Of a DNA stretch of 64,000 bases, positions 53,588 to 61,820 are shown piece after piece. How positions within the stretch are numbered: the first letter of the stretch is position 1; the number at the start of each line of letters is the position of its first letter. Source of the DNA: an uncultured bacterium (GTDB lineage Bacteria > Nitrospirota > Thermodesulfovibrionia > Thermodesulfovibrionales > Dissulfurispiraceae); contig CALEDV010000034.1 of NCBI GenBank assembly GCA_937949555.1, positions 17,795 through 81,794 of the forward strand. The letters are read 5' to 3'. Under the pieces are notes generated by a model that was not told the DNA's origin, did no database searches, and saw nothing but the letters and a program-made list of their open reading frames with translations. A program made the translations under genes and the position numbers.

Positions 53588-55102
53588 TTAAAATGAATGC
53601 GCTCCATGGGCGCCAATGGCCATATTAAACTGCACTAAAAACTCATTTACTGTCTTGCGCTCTGCACCTGAGTACCTTGACCTATCGTTGCTATACTGGA
53701 ACCTTATCCTTGAAAACTCTGTAGGATTGTAATCCACCATAAAGGTATACCTTGGCAGAGTTTTATCAACAGGTTGTCTCGCACTGGTCAGATATCTTTT
53801 GATACCGTTCATATAAATAGAGCTTTTATCGAGAAGGTCGTACCTGAAGCCAGCCCTCCATTGGTTGTCAAACTTCCATATCAGTTGACTGTAAAGTCCT
53901 GCCTGTTTTCTTTCTAATGAAGCAGTAGTAGTTTGAGTGAAGTTTCCATCGGCATCCCTATTGGTGTAGCCATAACGGGTCCCATCCATCTTACGGTAGA
54001 TATACTCGTTTTGCCAAAGCAGATAGCGATAGGAGTCAAGCATGTATTTTGCAGTGAGGTCAATGCCGAAGATATTGGTCTTAGCCTCAAGGGCATGGGG
54101 AATGTCCTCCATCTCCAGATGGTTTATCCTGCTTTTTCCAAAGGCATAGGATAGACCTCCGAGCACTGTAAGGTTGCCAAGGTCAAAGGAGCTCTTTACA
54201 AATCCTACCCAGGCATTAGGCACATTGGCATTCTTTATTGTCTTGACCTGATGTGTTTGAAACATGGTCACATCGAAGCCTTCATAGCCAAAGCTAACCT
54301 CATTTTCACCCTGCAGTGCCTCAAGCCCAAAAAGCAGATAAAAACTCGTTGGCGCAAGCCAGGTTAGTTGAACACCCTTCTCCAGTAGTCCGTGATCACC
54401 AAAAAAGACCTTATATACCAATGGTTGATCTGCAAAGTCCCATATGTGATGATGCTGACTATTGAGCCTTCCAAAGGAACTCAAAAACTTGCCTGCCTTG
54501 ATCTGAAACCCTGCTGGCAGTGAACGAGTGTTGAAGAATGCCTCCTCAATCTCTGAGGAGTGTTCAGAGATATGCAATGTTGCCGTTAGGTCAAAGTAAG
54601 GATCAACGGCAGAAGATATAGTCAGCTCACCATAATTGAGATTGAAGCCCCTTTTGGCATTGTATGTTGCATGCTCATGGCCATGATCCCCATGACCAGC
54701 GTGGACATGGGTATAGGCTGGTATTTCAAGTAAGCCGTAGTCTTTGTCAGATATGTTTCTGCCTACCAGGGAGCCATCAACGATGAGTGATAGGTCTGGG
54801 AAGAACTTACCTGGCACCTTTGCTACTGGATAGATAGTGCTGTCTGAAAACCTACGATTGAGCCTGTATGTCCTATCTTGAAGATTACCAAAGACCTCAG
54901 TCTTTTTTTCATCCCTGACCGTTTCTGTAACAGGCACCTCTTTTGGTCTTGACTGCTCTAATTGCTCAAGCCTCTTTTGTAGGGATTCAATAACCTTTTT
55001 TTGCTCTAAAAGTTGTTGTTTTAAACTATCTACTGTATCACTTGCAAGGCTATTTGTAGCTAATAAAAAGGATATGAACAGAAAAGATATTGCCTTTAAC
55101 AT
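53588..55102 (-). CDS. His-rich outer-membrane porin-like protein next to metal uptake genes
   Basis: Exported protein of 504 residues. Signal peptide 1-20 (SFLFISFLLATNSLA), then a coiled coil (SLKQQLLEQKKVIESLQKRLEQLEQ) like that of phosphate-selective porins. A long beta-strand-rich barrel follows, ending in VQFNMAIGAHGAHSF with terminal Phe. A His/Gly/Asp cluster AGHGDHGHEHATYN near residue 135-150 could bind Zn2+. Place beside znuA/znuB suggests zinc passage through the outer membrane. The family is not one I can name with certainty (no TonB box or plug seen). AAGGAGG precedes the ATG. Confidence 0.72.
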   Translation of the reverse strand: MLKAISFLFISFLLATNSLASDTVDSLKQQLLEQKKVIESLQKRLEQLEQSRPKEVPVTETVRDEKKTEVFGNLQDRTYRLNRRFSDSTIYPVAKVPGKFFPDLSLIVDGSLVGRNISDKDYGLLEIPAYTHVHAGHGDHGHEHATYNAKRGFNLNYGELTISSAVDPYFDLTATLHISEHSSEIEEAFFNTRSLPAGFQIKAGKFLSSFGRLNSQHHHIWDFADQPLVYKVFFGDHGLLEKGVQLTWLAPTSFYLLFGLEALQGENEVSFGYEGFDVTMFQTHQVKTIKNANVPNAWVGFVKSSFDLGNLTVLGGLSYAFGKSRINHLEMEDIPHALEAKTNIFGIDLTAKYMLDSYRYLLWQNEYIYRKMDGTRYGYTNRDADGNFTQTTTASLERKQAGLYSQLIWKFDNQWRAGFRYDLLDKSSIYMNGIKRYLTSARQPVDKTLPRYTFMVDYNPTEFSRIRFQYSNDRSRYSGAERKTVNEFLVQFNMAIGAHGAHSF

Positions 55103-55256
55103 ATAAAATCCTCCTTATGTCTTTTAGTGAAGATAAAAGCTAATCACAGAAGGAAAGACAAAACATCATGGCATAGATAACAAGGTGTACTATAAGCAGA
55201 TCATCCCTCGCCTGAGTTTGTCTTACAAAGCCTGTGAATTTAAGAAGATTGAAGAT

Positions 55257-55538
55257 TTAGATATGTAAAGGAGGTGAGCGACCTGTGAGTATGGAAAAAA
55301 AGGGCTCTTTAAAAATGAAGCTAACATATATGGGTACGTATTCTGAAACCTCCGTTATTGTCTGAAGGCTGCTAAACCCGTTAAAAACTGCAGGACTACT
55401 ATGGCTTAATACACAGATTAGACAGTCTTCGTGCTCGTCCACAGCGTCATGGATGTGTGTAGCTGTTGCGTAAAAACCATGGCATGTTATGAAGAGGATT
55501 AGAAGAAGTAAAAACTTTTTAATAGCATAATTATTCAT
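55257..55538 (-). CDS. Small exported protein with HxH and CxxC motif
   Basis: Protein of 93 residues, signal peptide about 1-26 (FLLLLILFITCHGFYATA), then THIHDAVDEHEDCLICVLSHSS. This pattern of His-x-His followed by Asp-Cys-x-x-Cys recalls the DUF2946-like small proteins often encoded beside metal receptors, and is suited to binding Zn2+ or Cu+. The C-terminal half is hydrophobic. It is upstream of the porin-like gene on the same strand; the 154-bp gap leaves room for a separate promoter. No strong ribosome site before the ATG. Confidence 0.6.
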   Translation of the reverse strand: MNNYAIKKFLLLLILFITCHGFYATATHIHDAVDEHEDCLICVLSHSSPAVFNGFSSLQTITEVSEYVPIYVSFIFKEPFFSILTGRSPPLHI

Positions 55539-55616
55539 AAATTTTGCAAGGTGTATCAGAGAGTAGTTTGCATCCTCCTAACCAATGGAGCTTTAAAAAA
55601 GGTTGTTGCCCAACTT

Positions 55617-57122
55617 TTATAATCTTCTGTCGGCAGATTCAGGAACAAAAAACTTAGTCCATTGCCCGCCAATTGCCTTATAAAGGGCTATTACTGATTT
55701 TAATAGCAATGTCTTTGTCTGTGCAAGAGACAATTCTGCATTAAAGAGATTTCTGTCTGCATCAAGGACCTCGATATAGCTTGTATAACCGTTTTCATAC
55801 CTGAGTCTGGCAATCTTTGCATAATCTCTCAGTGATGCAATCTGCCTGTTCTGGATCTCCAACTGTTGCTCCGTCTTTTTATGTTCTATGAGGGCATCCT
55901 CAACCTCCCTGAATGCCCTCTGTATAGTCTGTTGATATTTAAGAAGCGCCTGCCTTTGTTGTGCCTCTGCTGCCATTAAATTACCAGACAGACTCCCACC
56001 CTTAAAGATCGGTGCTGCAAAAGAGCCTGCCCATTGCCAAGTCTTGTTTGGTCCTGTAAAGAGGTCAGACAACTCAGCACTCGCCCATCCAAACTGCCCT
56101 GTGAGTGATATAGTGGGAAAGAAGGCTGCCCTTGCAACGCCAATCTGTGCATTAGCCGCCTTTAGATCCTCCTCGGCCTGTCTTATATCTGGCCTTCTAT
56201 GAAGTAACTCAGAAGGGAGCCCAGCGATTATAGGGGGTTGCCTCAAGTCATCGAGGGTCTTTTTAAAGGTAATAGGCTGGGGATTCCTACCAATCAATAT
56301 GCTCAAGGCATTTTCTTGCTGTTCAGTCTGCCGCTCTAATGTGGGGATAGATATAAGGGCAGACTCATATTCAGACCTTGCCTGATTGAGCTCAAGCTCC
56401 GATATGACGCCTCCCTCAAAGCGCAGCTTAAATATCTCGTAGTAGTCTCTGCGGGAATCAGCAGTCTCCTTTGAGATCCTAAGCTGCTCATGAAGGTTCA
56501 GTATGTTTATATATGTCTCTGCGATAGAGCTTACGGTGGTCAATAGCAATGCCTCCTGCGCTGCCTCTGCGCTCATTATCTGTGCCCTTGCAGCCTCCTC
56601 GGCACTCCTGAGCCTTCCCCAAAGATCTATCTCCCAGCTTGCATTGAGATTGATCTGATATGCATTTGATATGACAGATTCCCCCATGATGTTACTCCTG
56701 CCTCTGCCAGCAGTGCCAACGGAGGTAACCTGAGGATAAAGGGCCCCTTTTGTAGCCCCATACCGTCCAATAAACTCCTGAACCCTTGCAGAGGCTATAA
56801 GAAGATCATAGTTATTTCTCATCCCCTCTTCAATGAGGGCATCGAGCCCAGCATCGCCGAACTGTTGCCACCAAAGGGCCTCAGATGCCTCTTTCGATGC
56901 CCTGACCTCATTGCGCCATCGCTCAGGCATCTCTACAGAAGGTCTTGTATATACGGGCATTTGAGAGCAGGCTGAGAGGATCAGTGTGAGGATAAATAAA
57001 AATAGCAGGGCGCTGCCAAATTTTAAAAGATGCTTAAATAATAGTCGAGCACTGCTACAAATTGCACGATTATCGGCCTCATGAGTACTTACGAAGGAGG
57101 ATGAAACCTTTACCCCTTTCAT
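55617..57122 (-). CDS. Outer-membrane efflux lipoprotein (NodT/OprM family, TolC-like)
   Basis: Outer-membrane exit duct for the RND pump upstream, 501 residues. An unusually long basic N-terminal stretch precedes the lipobox LILSAC (Cys51). After that comes the typical start YTRPSVEMPERWRNE and two TolC repeats (SAEAAQEALLLTTVSSIAETYINIL, RRDYYEIFKLRFEGGVISELELNQARSEYE; then SLRDYAKIARLRYENGYTSYIEVLDADRNLFNAEL). The ATG overlaps the pump stop codon by 4 bp. Because the first 30 residues look atypical for a signal peptide, an unrecognised later start is possible. Confidence 0.88.
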   Translation of the reverse strand: MKGVKVSSSFVSTHEADNRAICSSARLLFKHLLKFGSALLFLFILTLILSACSQMPVYTRPSVEMPERWRNEVRASKEASEALWWQQFGDAGLDALIEEGMRNNYDLLIASARVQEFIGRYGATKGALYPQVTSVGTAGRGRSNIMGESVISNAYQINLNASWEIDLWGRLRSAEEAARAQIMSAEAAQEALLLTTVSSIAETYINILNLHEQLRISKETADSRRDYYEIFKLRFEGGVISELELNQARSEYESALISIPTLERQTEQQENALSILIGRNPQPITFKKTLDDLRQPPIIAGLPSELLHRRPDIRQAEEDLKAANAQIGVARAAFFPTISLTGQFGWASAELSDLFTGPNKTWQWAGSFAAPIFKGGSLSGNLMAAEAQQRQALLKYQQTIQRAFREVEDALIEHKKTEQQLEIQNRQIASLRDYAKIARLRYENGYTSYIEVLDADRNLFNAELSLAQTKTLLLKSVIALYKAIGGQWTKFFVPESADRRL

Positions 57123-60100
57123 GTCTGATGACCTTCCGCACTGCCTATAGAGGCATTAGGCACTGTTTTTTTAGCAAATCGCTCCTTCAAGGTCTCAATA
57201 ATCCAGAAGAAAAGTGGAACAAAGAATAATGCCAAGACTGTAGCGCCTATCATGCCTCCTATTATGCCAGTGCCAATGGAATGCCTCGAATTTGCCCCTG
57301 CCCCTGTAGCAATAGCAAGGGGGATAGCTCCACAGATGAATGCAAGGGAGGTCATTATAATAGGCCTCAACCTGATACCTGCTGCCTCTATTGCCGCATC
57401 TTTAATTGACAAGCCTTCTTGCCTCTTTAATACTGCAAACTCCACGATAAGGATGGCATTCTTGGCTGCAAGACCTATAAGGGTGACCAGACCTATCTGG
57501 AAATACACATCATTCTCAAGCCCCCTCATCCATACAGCGGAGAGGGCCCCAAATATGCCAAAGGGCACAGCCATGATAACTGAAAGGGGCAATCCCCATG
57601 CCTCATACTGGGCGGCAAGTATCAGAAACACCATAATAATGCCAAAGGCAAACACAATCGCTGAAGCACTGCCAGACTTCTTCTCTTCAAAGGCCTGACC
57701 AGCCCAGCTAAAGGTATATCCTTCGGGAAGGAATTTGGCAGCCGTTTCCTCCATTGCCTTAATGGCTTGCCCAGAGCTATAGCCTGTAGTAGCGTTTCCT
57801 GTGATCTTTGCTGCTGGGAAGCCATTGAATCTTGGGGCTATCTCTGAGCCAGTGACAAAATGGGTGGAGGTGACTGCTGATAATGGGACCATCTTCCCAC
57901 TATTTTGTCTTACGTGTATATGGTCTATATCTTTTGGGGTCATCCTATAGTCGGCATCGGCCTGTATAATGACCTGCCATACCCTGCTGTTTTTGTTGTA
58001 CTGACTTACATAGGCGGATCCAAAAAAGGTCTGAAGGGCGTCATAGACCTCCTGCACAGGCACACCAAGGGTTTCTGCCTTTTCCCTATCTACCTCAATC
58101 TTCAATTGCCTCGAGGTAGCATTAAAGGTAGTATTAAGTCCAGAGAGTTCCTTCCTCTCTGAGGCCTTCTTGATAAAATCCCTCGTAATATTCTGAAGGG
58201 CCTTGAGATCGCCCTGTCCACGGCTCTGGATCCAGAACTCAAACCCACCCTGAGTGCCAAGGCCAGATATGGCAGGGGGCATAAAGGCAAATACGATAGC
58301 CTCCTTGATTGATGCAAATTTAGTATTAACCTCATTGATCAGAGAAAAGGCGGAAAGTTCCTTCTGTTTCCTATCATCGAATTCTTTTAAGGTAACAAAG
58401 AATGTTGAGGCGCTTGTCTTTATCTGTCCATCTAAGATACTGAACCCAGACACAGTGGTGCATTGATCAACAGCAGGATGCGATGAGAAGACCTGTGCCA
58501 CCGCCTTTGATACCTTTTTGGTCCTGTCTATACTTGCCCCATCAGGCAATATGGCAGCGGCAAAAAGATAACCCTGATCCTCTTGAGGCACAAAGCTGGC
58601 TGGGACAATCTTGAATAGAAACACTATAGCACCCACCATTATCATAAATACTATACTGGCTATAGCAAACCTCTTTATTACAAGCCTTACACCATCGGTG
58701 TACCTTTTGGTCATAGATTCAAAGACACTGTTAAACAAACGGAAAAAGCCACGATGTTCCTTCTCATGGGGTTTTAAGATTATGGCTGCCATGGCAGGGG
58801 TGAGGGTAAGGGCAACAAAACCCGATATAGCTACGGAGATCACTATGGTTATAGCAAATTGTTTGTAGAGCAAGCCAGTGGTGCCACTAATAAATGCCAC
58901 TGGTATAAACACTGCTGATAGGACCAGCACAATGGCTATTACTGGGCTTGTCACCTCCTCCATTGCCTTAAGGGCGGCCTCTCTTGGAGATAATTTAAAA
59001 TGCCTCATATTGCGTTCCACATTCTCAACCACTACTATGGCATCGTCAACAACTATACCTATCGCAAGCACAAGACCAAACAAGGTAAGCATGTTGATAG
59101 AAAAACCTGCAATATACATCCCAGCAAGGGCACCAATGATAGATACAAAGACCGCTACAGTGGGGATAATTGTTGCCCTGAGACTCTGCAAAAACACAAA
59201 TACCACAAGTATAACCAAGGCCACGGCCTCTAATAGCGTGATCATCACTTCTTTTATTGATTCCTTTACAAAGGTAGTAGTATCCAAAGAGATCGCATAG
59301 TCTAAACCATCGGGGAAATGCCTCTTTAGGTCCTCCATGGTCTTTTTGACCTCTTCTGCAACATCAATGGCGTTAGAGCCTGTCTGCTGATATACGGCAA
59401 TGTATGTAGCAGCCTTGCCATTGAGTTCTGCATCAACCATGTAGTCCTTCATCCCCAACTCAACCCGTCCAATATCCTGTAAATCCACAATGGCAGAGGT
59501 CTTGGGGTCAGTGCGGAGTATTATTCGCTCAAAATCCTTAGGCTCATTGTATCTGCCTTGGGTTACAAGGGGAATAGTTATATCGACTGGTTTTCTCATA
59601 GGTGATTGACCGAGTTGTCCAGCACCAAATTGCTGATTTTGTGACGATACCGCCCTTACAACATCACCTGCCGTTATGCCAAGACTTGCCATGCGATCAG
59701 GGTTGAGCCATATACGCATGGCCTGATCTGGAGAACCCAGTATACCTGCCTGGCTTGCACCTTTGATCTTTTTAATGGCATCCAGTATGTAAATATTGGC
59801 ATAGTTGCCTATATACTGTCTGTCGTATCTACCATCAGGTGATAGAATTGCAATAAGCATCAAGAATGACCCAGACCTCTTTACGACAGATACGCCTGTC
59901 TTCTGAACTGAATCAGGCAGATAGGGCAAGGCAAGATTGACCCTGTTCTGCACCTGAACCTGTGCAATATCGGGATCCGTCCCTATCTCGAAAGACACAG
60001 TCAGAGAATAAGCACCATTAGCAGAGCTTGAAGACTCCATGTAGATCATATTTTCCACCCCATTTATCTGCGTCTCAATAGGGGCAGCTACAGCCTGAGC

Positions 60101-60274
60101 AATGGTTTCAGCATCAGCGCCAGGGTAAGATGCGGTAATGGTAATCTGTGGTGGGGTTATATCAGGGTACTGGTTAATTGGGAGTTTGGCAAGGGCGGCA
60201 AGGCCTGCAATAACTATTACTATAGACAGCACCGTAGCAAAGACAGGCCTGCGGATACTAAAATGGGAGAGCAT
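57119..60274 (-). CDS. RND multidrug efflux pump, HAE1 family (AcrB/MexB-like)
   Basis: Inner-membrane proton/drug antiporter of 1051 residues. HAE1 features: twelve helices, first helix with FATVLSIVIVIAGLAAL, PQITITASYPGADAETIAQAVAAPIE, the proton-relay pair in GIVVDDAIVVVENVERN, PAMAAIILKPHEKEHRGFF and VPLFFWIIETLKERF at the end. Periplasmic GGFEFWIQSRGQGDLKAL is the porter region. It starts with a 1-bp overlap (TAATG) at the adaptor stop. The neighbours give the complete tripartite pump. I see no TetR, MarR or two-component regulator next to it. Confidence 0.94.
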   Translation of the reverse strand: MLSHFSIRRPVFATVLSIVIVIAGLAALAKLPINQYPDITPPQITITASYPGADAETIAQAVAAPIETQINGVENMIYMESSSSANGAYSLTVSFEIGTDPDIAQVQVQNRVNLALPYLPDSVQKTGVSVVKRSGSFLMLIAILSPDGRYDRQYIGNYANIYILDAIKKIKGASQAGILGSPDQAMRIWLNPDRMASLGITAGDVVRAVSSQNQQFGAGQLGQSPMRKPVDITIPLVTQGRYNEPKDFERIILRTDPKTSAIVDLQDIGRVELGMKDYMVDAELNGKAATYIAVYQQTGSNAIDVAEEVKKTMEDLKRHFPDGLDYAISLDTTTFVKESIKEVMITLLEAVALVILVVFVFLQSLRATIIPTVAVFVSIIGALAGMYIAGFSINMLTLFGLVLAIGIVVDDAIVVVENVERNMRHFKLSPREAALKAMEEVTSPVIAIVLVLSAVFIPVAFISGTTGLLYKQFAITIVISVAISGFVALTLTPAMAAIILKPHEKEHRGFFRLFNSVFESMTKRYTDGVRLVIKRFAIASIVFMIMVGAIVFLFKIVPASFVPQEDQGYLFAAAILPDGASIDRTKKVSKAVAQVFSSHPAVDQCTTVSGFSILDGQIKTSASTFFVTLKEFDDRKQKELSAFSLINEVNTKFASIKEAIVFAFMPPAISGLGTQGGFEFWIQSRGQGDLKALQNITRDFIKKASERKELSGLNTTFNATSRQLKIEVDREKAETLGVPVQEVYDALQTFFGSAYVSQYNKNSRVWQVIIQADADYRMTPKDIDHIHVRQNSGKMVPLSAVTSTHFVTGSEIAPRFNGFPAAKITGNATTGYSSGQAIKAMEETAAKFLPEGYTFSWAGQAFEEKKSGSASAIVFAFGIIMVFLILAAQYEAWGLPLSVIMAVPFGIFGALSAVWMRGLENDVYFQIGLVTLIGLAAKNAILIVEFAVLKRQEGLSIKDAAIEAAGIRLRPIIMTSLAFICGAIPLAIATGAGANSRHSIGTGIIGGMIGATVLALFFVPLFFWIIETLKERFAKKTVPNASIGSAEGHQT

Positions 60275-61473
60275 TAGGTACGGCTCTTCTCTGTTGGAGC
60301 AGTCTTTTGTTGGTTACCATCAGTAGTAGGACTGGGAGAAGTTACAATCCTCACGGCCGCACCAGGAGATAGTTTCATTGCCCCATCAACTACGACCCTC
60401 TCGCCACCCGTGAGACCTTCCAAGACAATCCACTTATCACCTGTCATCTCTCCAGTCCTTAAAGGGCGAACCTGGGCCTTGTTATCCTTGTCTACCACAA
60501 ACACGACATTGCCTTGCGCCGTCTGAAGCACTGCTCTTTGTGGCACTACAATTGCGTTAGGTCTATAAACCCCGTGCACTCTGACCCTTACAAACTGTCC
60601 AGGCCTCAACTCACCCTTTGGATTAGCAATCTCGGCCCTAACGAGAAAAGTGCCCGTCTCAGGGCTAAAGGAAGGCTCTGCAAAGTTGACCTTGCCCCTG
60701 TGGGGATAGGGCTTACCATCTGAGAGCACTATCTCTATTGAATAGTCATTATTCTTTGGTAGTTTCACCAGCCCCTTTTTGACATCATCTTTTATCCTTA
60801 CGGACTCATTCTCAGAGATGCTGAAGTTTACATATAAAGGATTAAGCTGGGCCACAGTGGTCAGGAGATTGTCTGCTGAGGATATGTAGCTCCCCTCTTG
60901 CTTACGGGCCTTGCTGGTAATACCCATTACGGGAGAGATGATGGTTGTGTAGCTGAGATTGAGCTCTGCCTGTCTCACCTTGCCCTGGGCAGTCAATAGG
61001 GCTGCCTGGGCAGTCTGTTCGTTGCCAATAGCATCATCGAGGTCCTTCTTGCTCATGGCATTCTTTTCAGCCAAGGGTTTGATCCTTGCGAGGGTTGCCC
61101 TGGCATTTTGAAGCCTCGCCTCTTGCTGTGCAAGCTCTCCCCTTGCCTGCTGTAGGGATGCCTCAAAGGGCTTCTTATCCATTAAAAAGAGTTCTGCCCC
61201 CTCTTTTACCACCGAGCCCTCATCGTATACCCTCTTTTCAAGAAATCCGTCTACCCGTGCCCTAATCTCCACAAGTCGAGAACTCTCAGTCTGACCAATA
61301 TACTCAAATTCCGCAGGTATAGTCTTGGGCGTTATCTCAAAGACTGTCACCTCTGCTGGAGGCTTGACGCTATGCGTGCCATGCTGGTCTCTGCTGCAGG
61401 ATAAGGAGAAAAAAATCACTACAATAAATATTGATAACAATGGGAAATTAAACAATCTTATTAGATAGGACAT
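60274..61473 (-). CDS. RND efflux membrane fusion protein (AcrA/MexA-like lipoprotein)
   Basis: Periplasmic adaptor between pump and duct. I set the ATG at 61473, giving 399 residues: it follows GGAAG and its lipobox FSLSC yields an N-terminal lipid anchor. An upstream in-frame ATG at 61551 would pass through the promoter. Domains: lipoyl/barrel-sandwich (VEIRARVDGFLEKRVYDEGSVVKEG), helical hairpin (LQQARGELAQQEARLQNARATLARI, SKKDLDDAIGNEQTAQAAL), beta-barrel (TISPVMGITSKARKQEGSYIS-like) and membrane-proximal part (VPQRAVLQTAQGNVVFVVDKDNKA). First gene of the operon. Confidence 0.92.
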   Translation of the reverse strand: MSYLIRLFNFPLLSIFIVVIFFSLSCSRDQHGTHSVKPPAEVTVFEITPKTIPAEFEYIGQTESSRLVEIRARVDGFLEKRVYDEGSVVKEGAELFLMDKKPFEASLQQARGELAQQEARLQNARATLARIKPLAEKNAMSKKDLDDAIGNEQTAQAALLTAQGKVRQAELNLSYTTIISPVMGITSKARKQEGSYISSADNLLTTVAQLNPLYVNFSISENESVRIKDDVKKGLVKLPKNNDYSIEIVLSDGKPYPHRGKVNFAEPSFSPETGTFLVRAEIANPKGELRPGQFVRVRVHGVYRPNAIVVPQRAVLQTAQGNVVFVVDKDNKAQVRPLRTGEMTGDKWIVLEGLTGGERVVVDGAMKLSPGAAVRIVTSPSPTTDGNQQKTAPTEKSRT

Positions 61474-61504
61474 TTTTATATTATCTTCCTTTTTAAATGC
61501 ACTA

Positions 61505-61533
61505 ATAATAATATTTGAACTTGAATATGTCAA
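61505..61533 (-). promoter_or_regulatory. Sigma-70 promoter of the RND efflux operon
   Basis: Minus strand: TTGACA at 61533-61528 (perfect), a 17-base spacer and TATTAT at 61510-61505 (five of six). The start would be near 61498, giving a 25-base leader with the GGAAG site. It supports the shorter adaptor start. No palindromic operator between promoter and gene is evident. Confidence 0.6.
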
Positions 61534-61820
61534 TCCATTTTTAAATGACATTTTTTTGCCTGTTCAGTTCTATTTGCAAGCTCAAAGGTTTCATGAAAAA
61601 CGAGATAGAGATAGGCTATATCATCCATTGAACATTATACTGTAATGATATAGAGTTTTGTTGCAATGACATCCTAATAAAGGATGGACAATTACTTTTA
61701 CAAGTGAATGGCTCTCATTGAATAAGTTGTAAGTAGAAGTGTAAAATCGGTCATACCTTTTATTTTAACCATGGAATTGTCCTGTTTATTGGACATATAC
61801 ACTGGAGCTGCATAATAGAC

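Noticed and set aside
61670..61686. CATCCT/AGGATG hairpin upstream of the fusion gene
   Set aside because: Six pairs, no T run and no gene ending there; no role can be supported.
61778..61795. TGTCC...GGACA inverted repeat upstream of the nucleotidyltransferase-kinase fusion
   Set aside because: Five-base arms in an AT-rich region without a matching promoter; could occur by chance.
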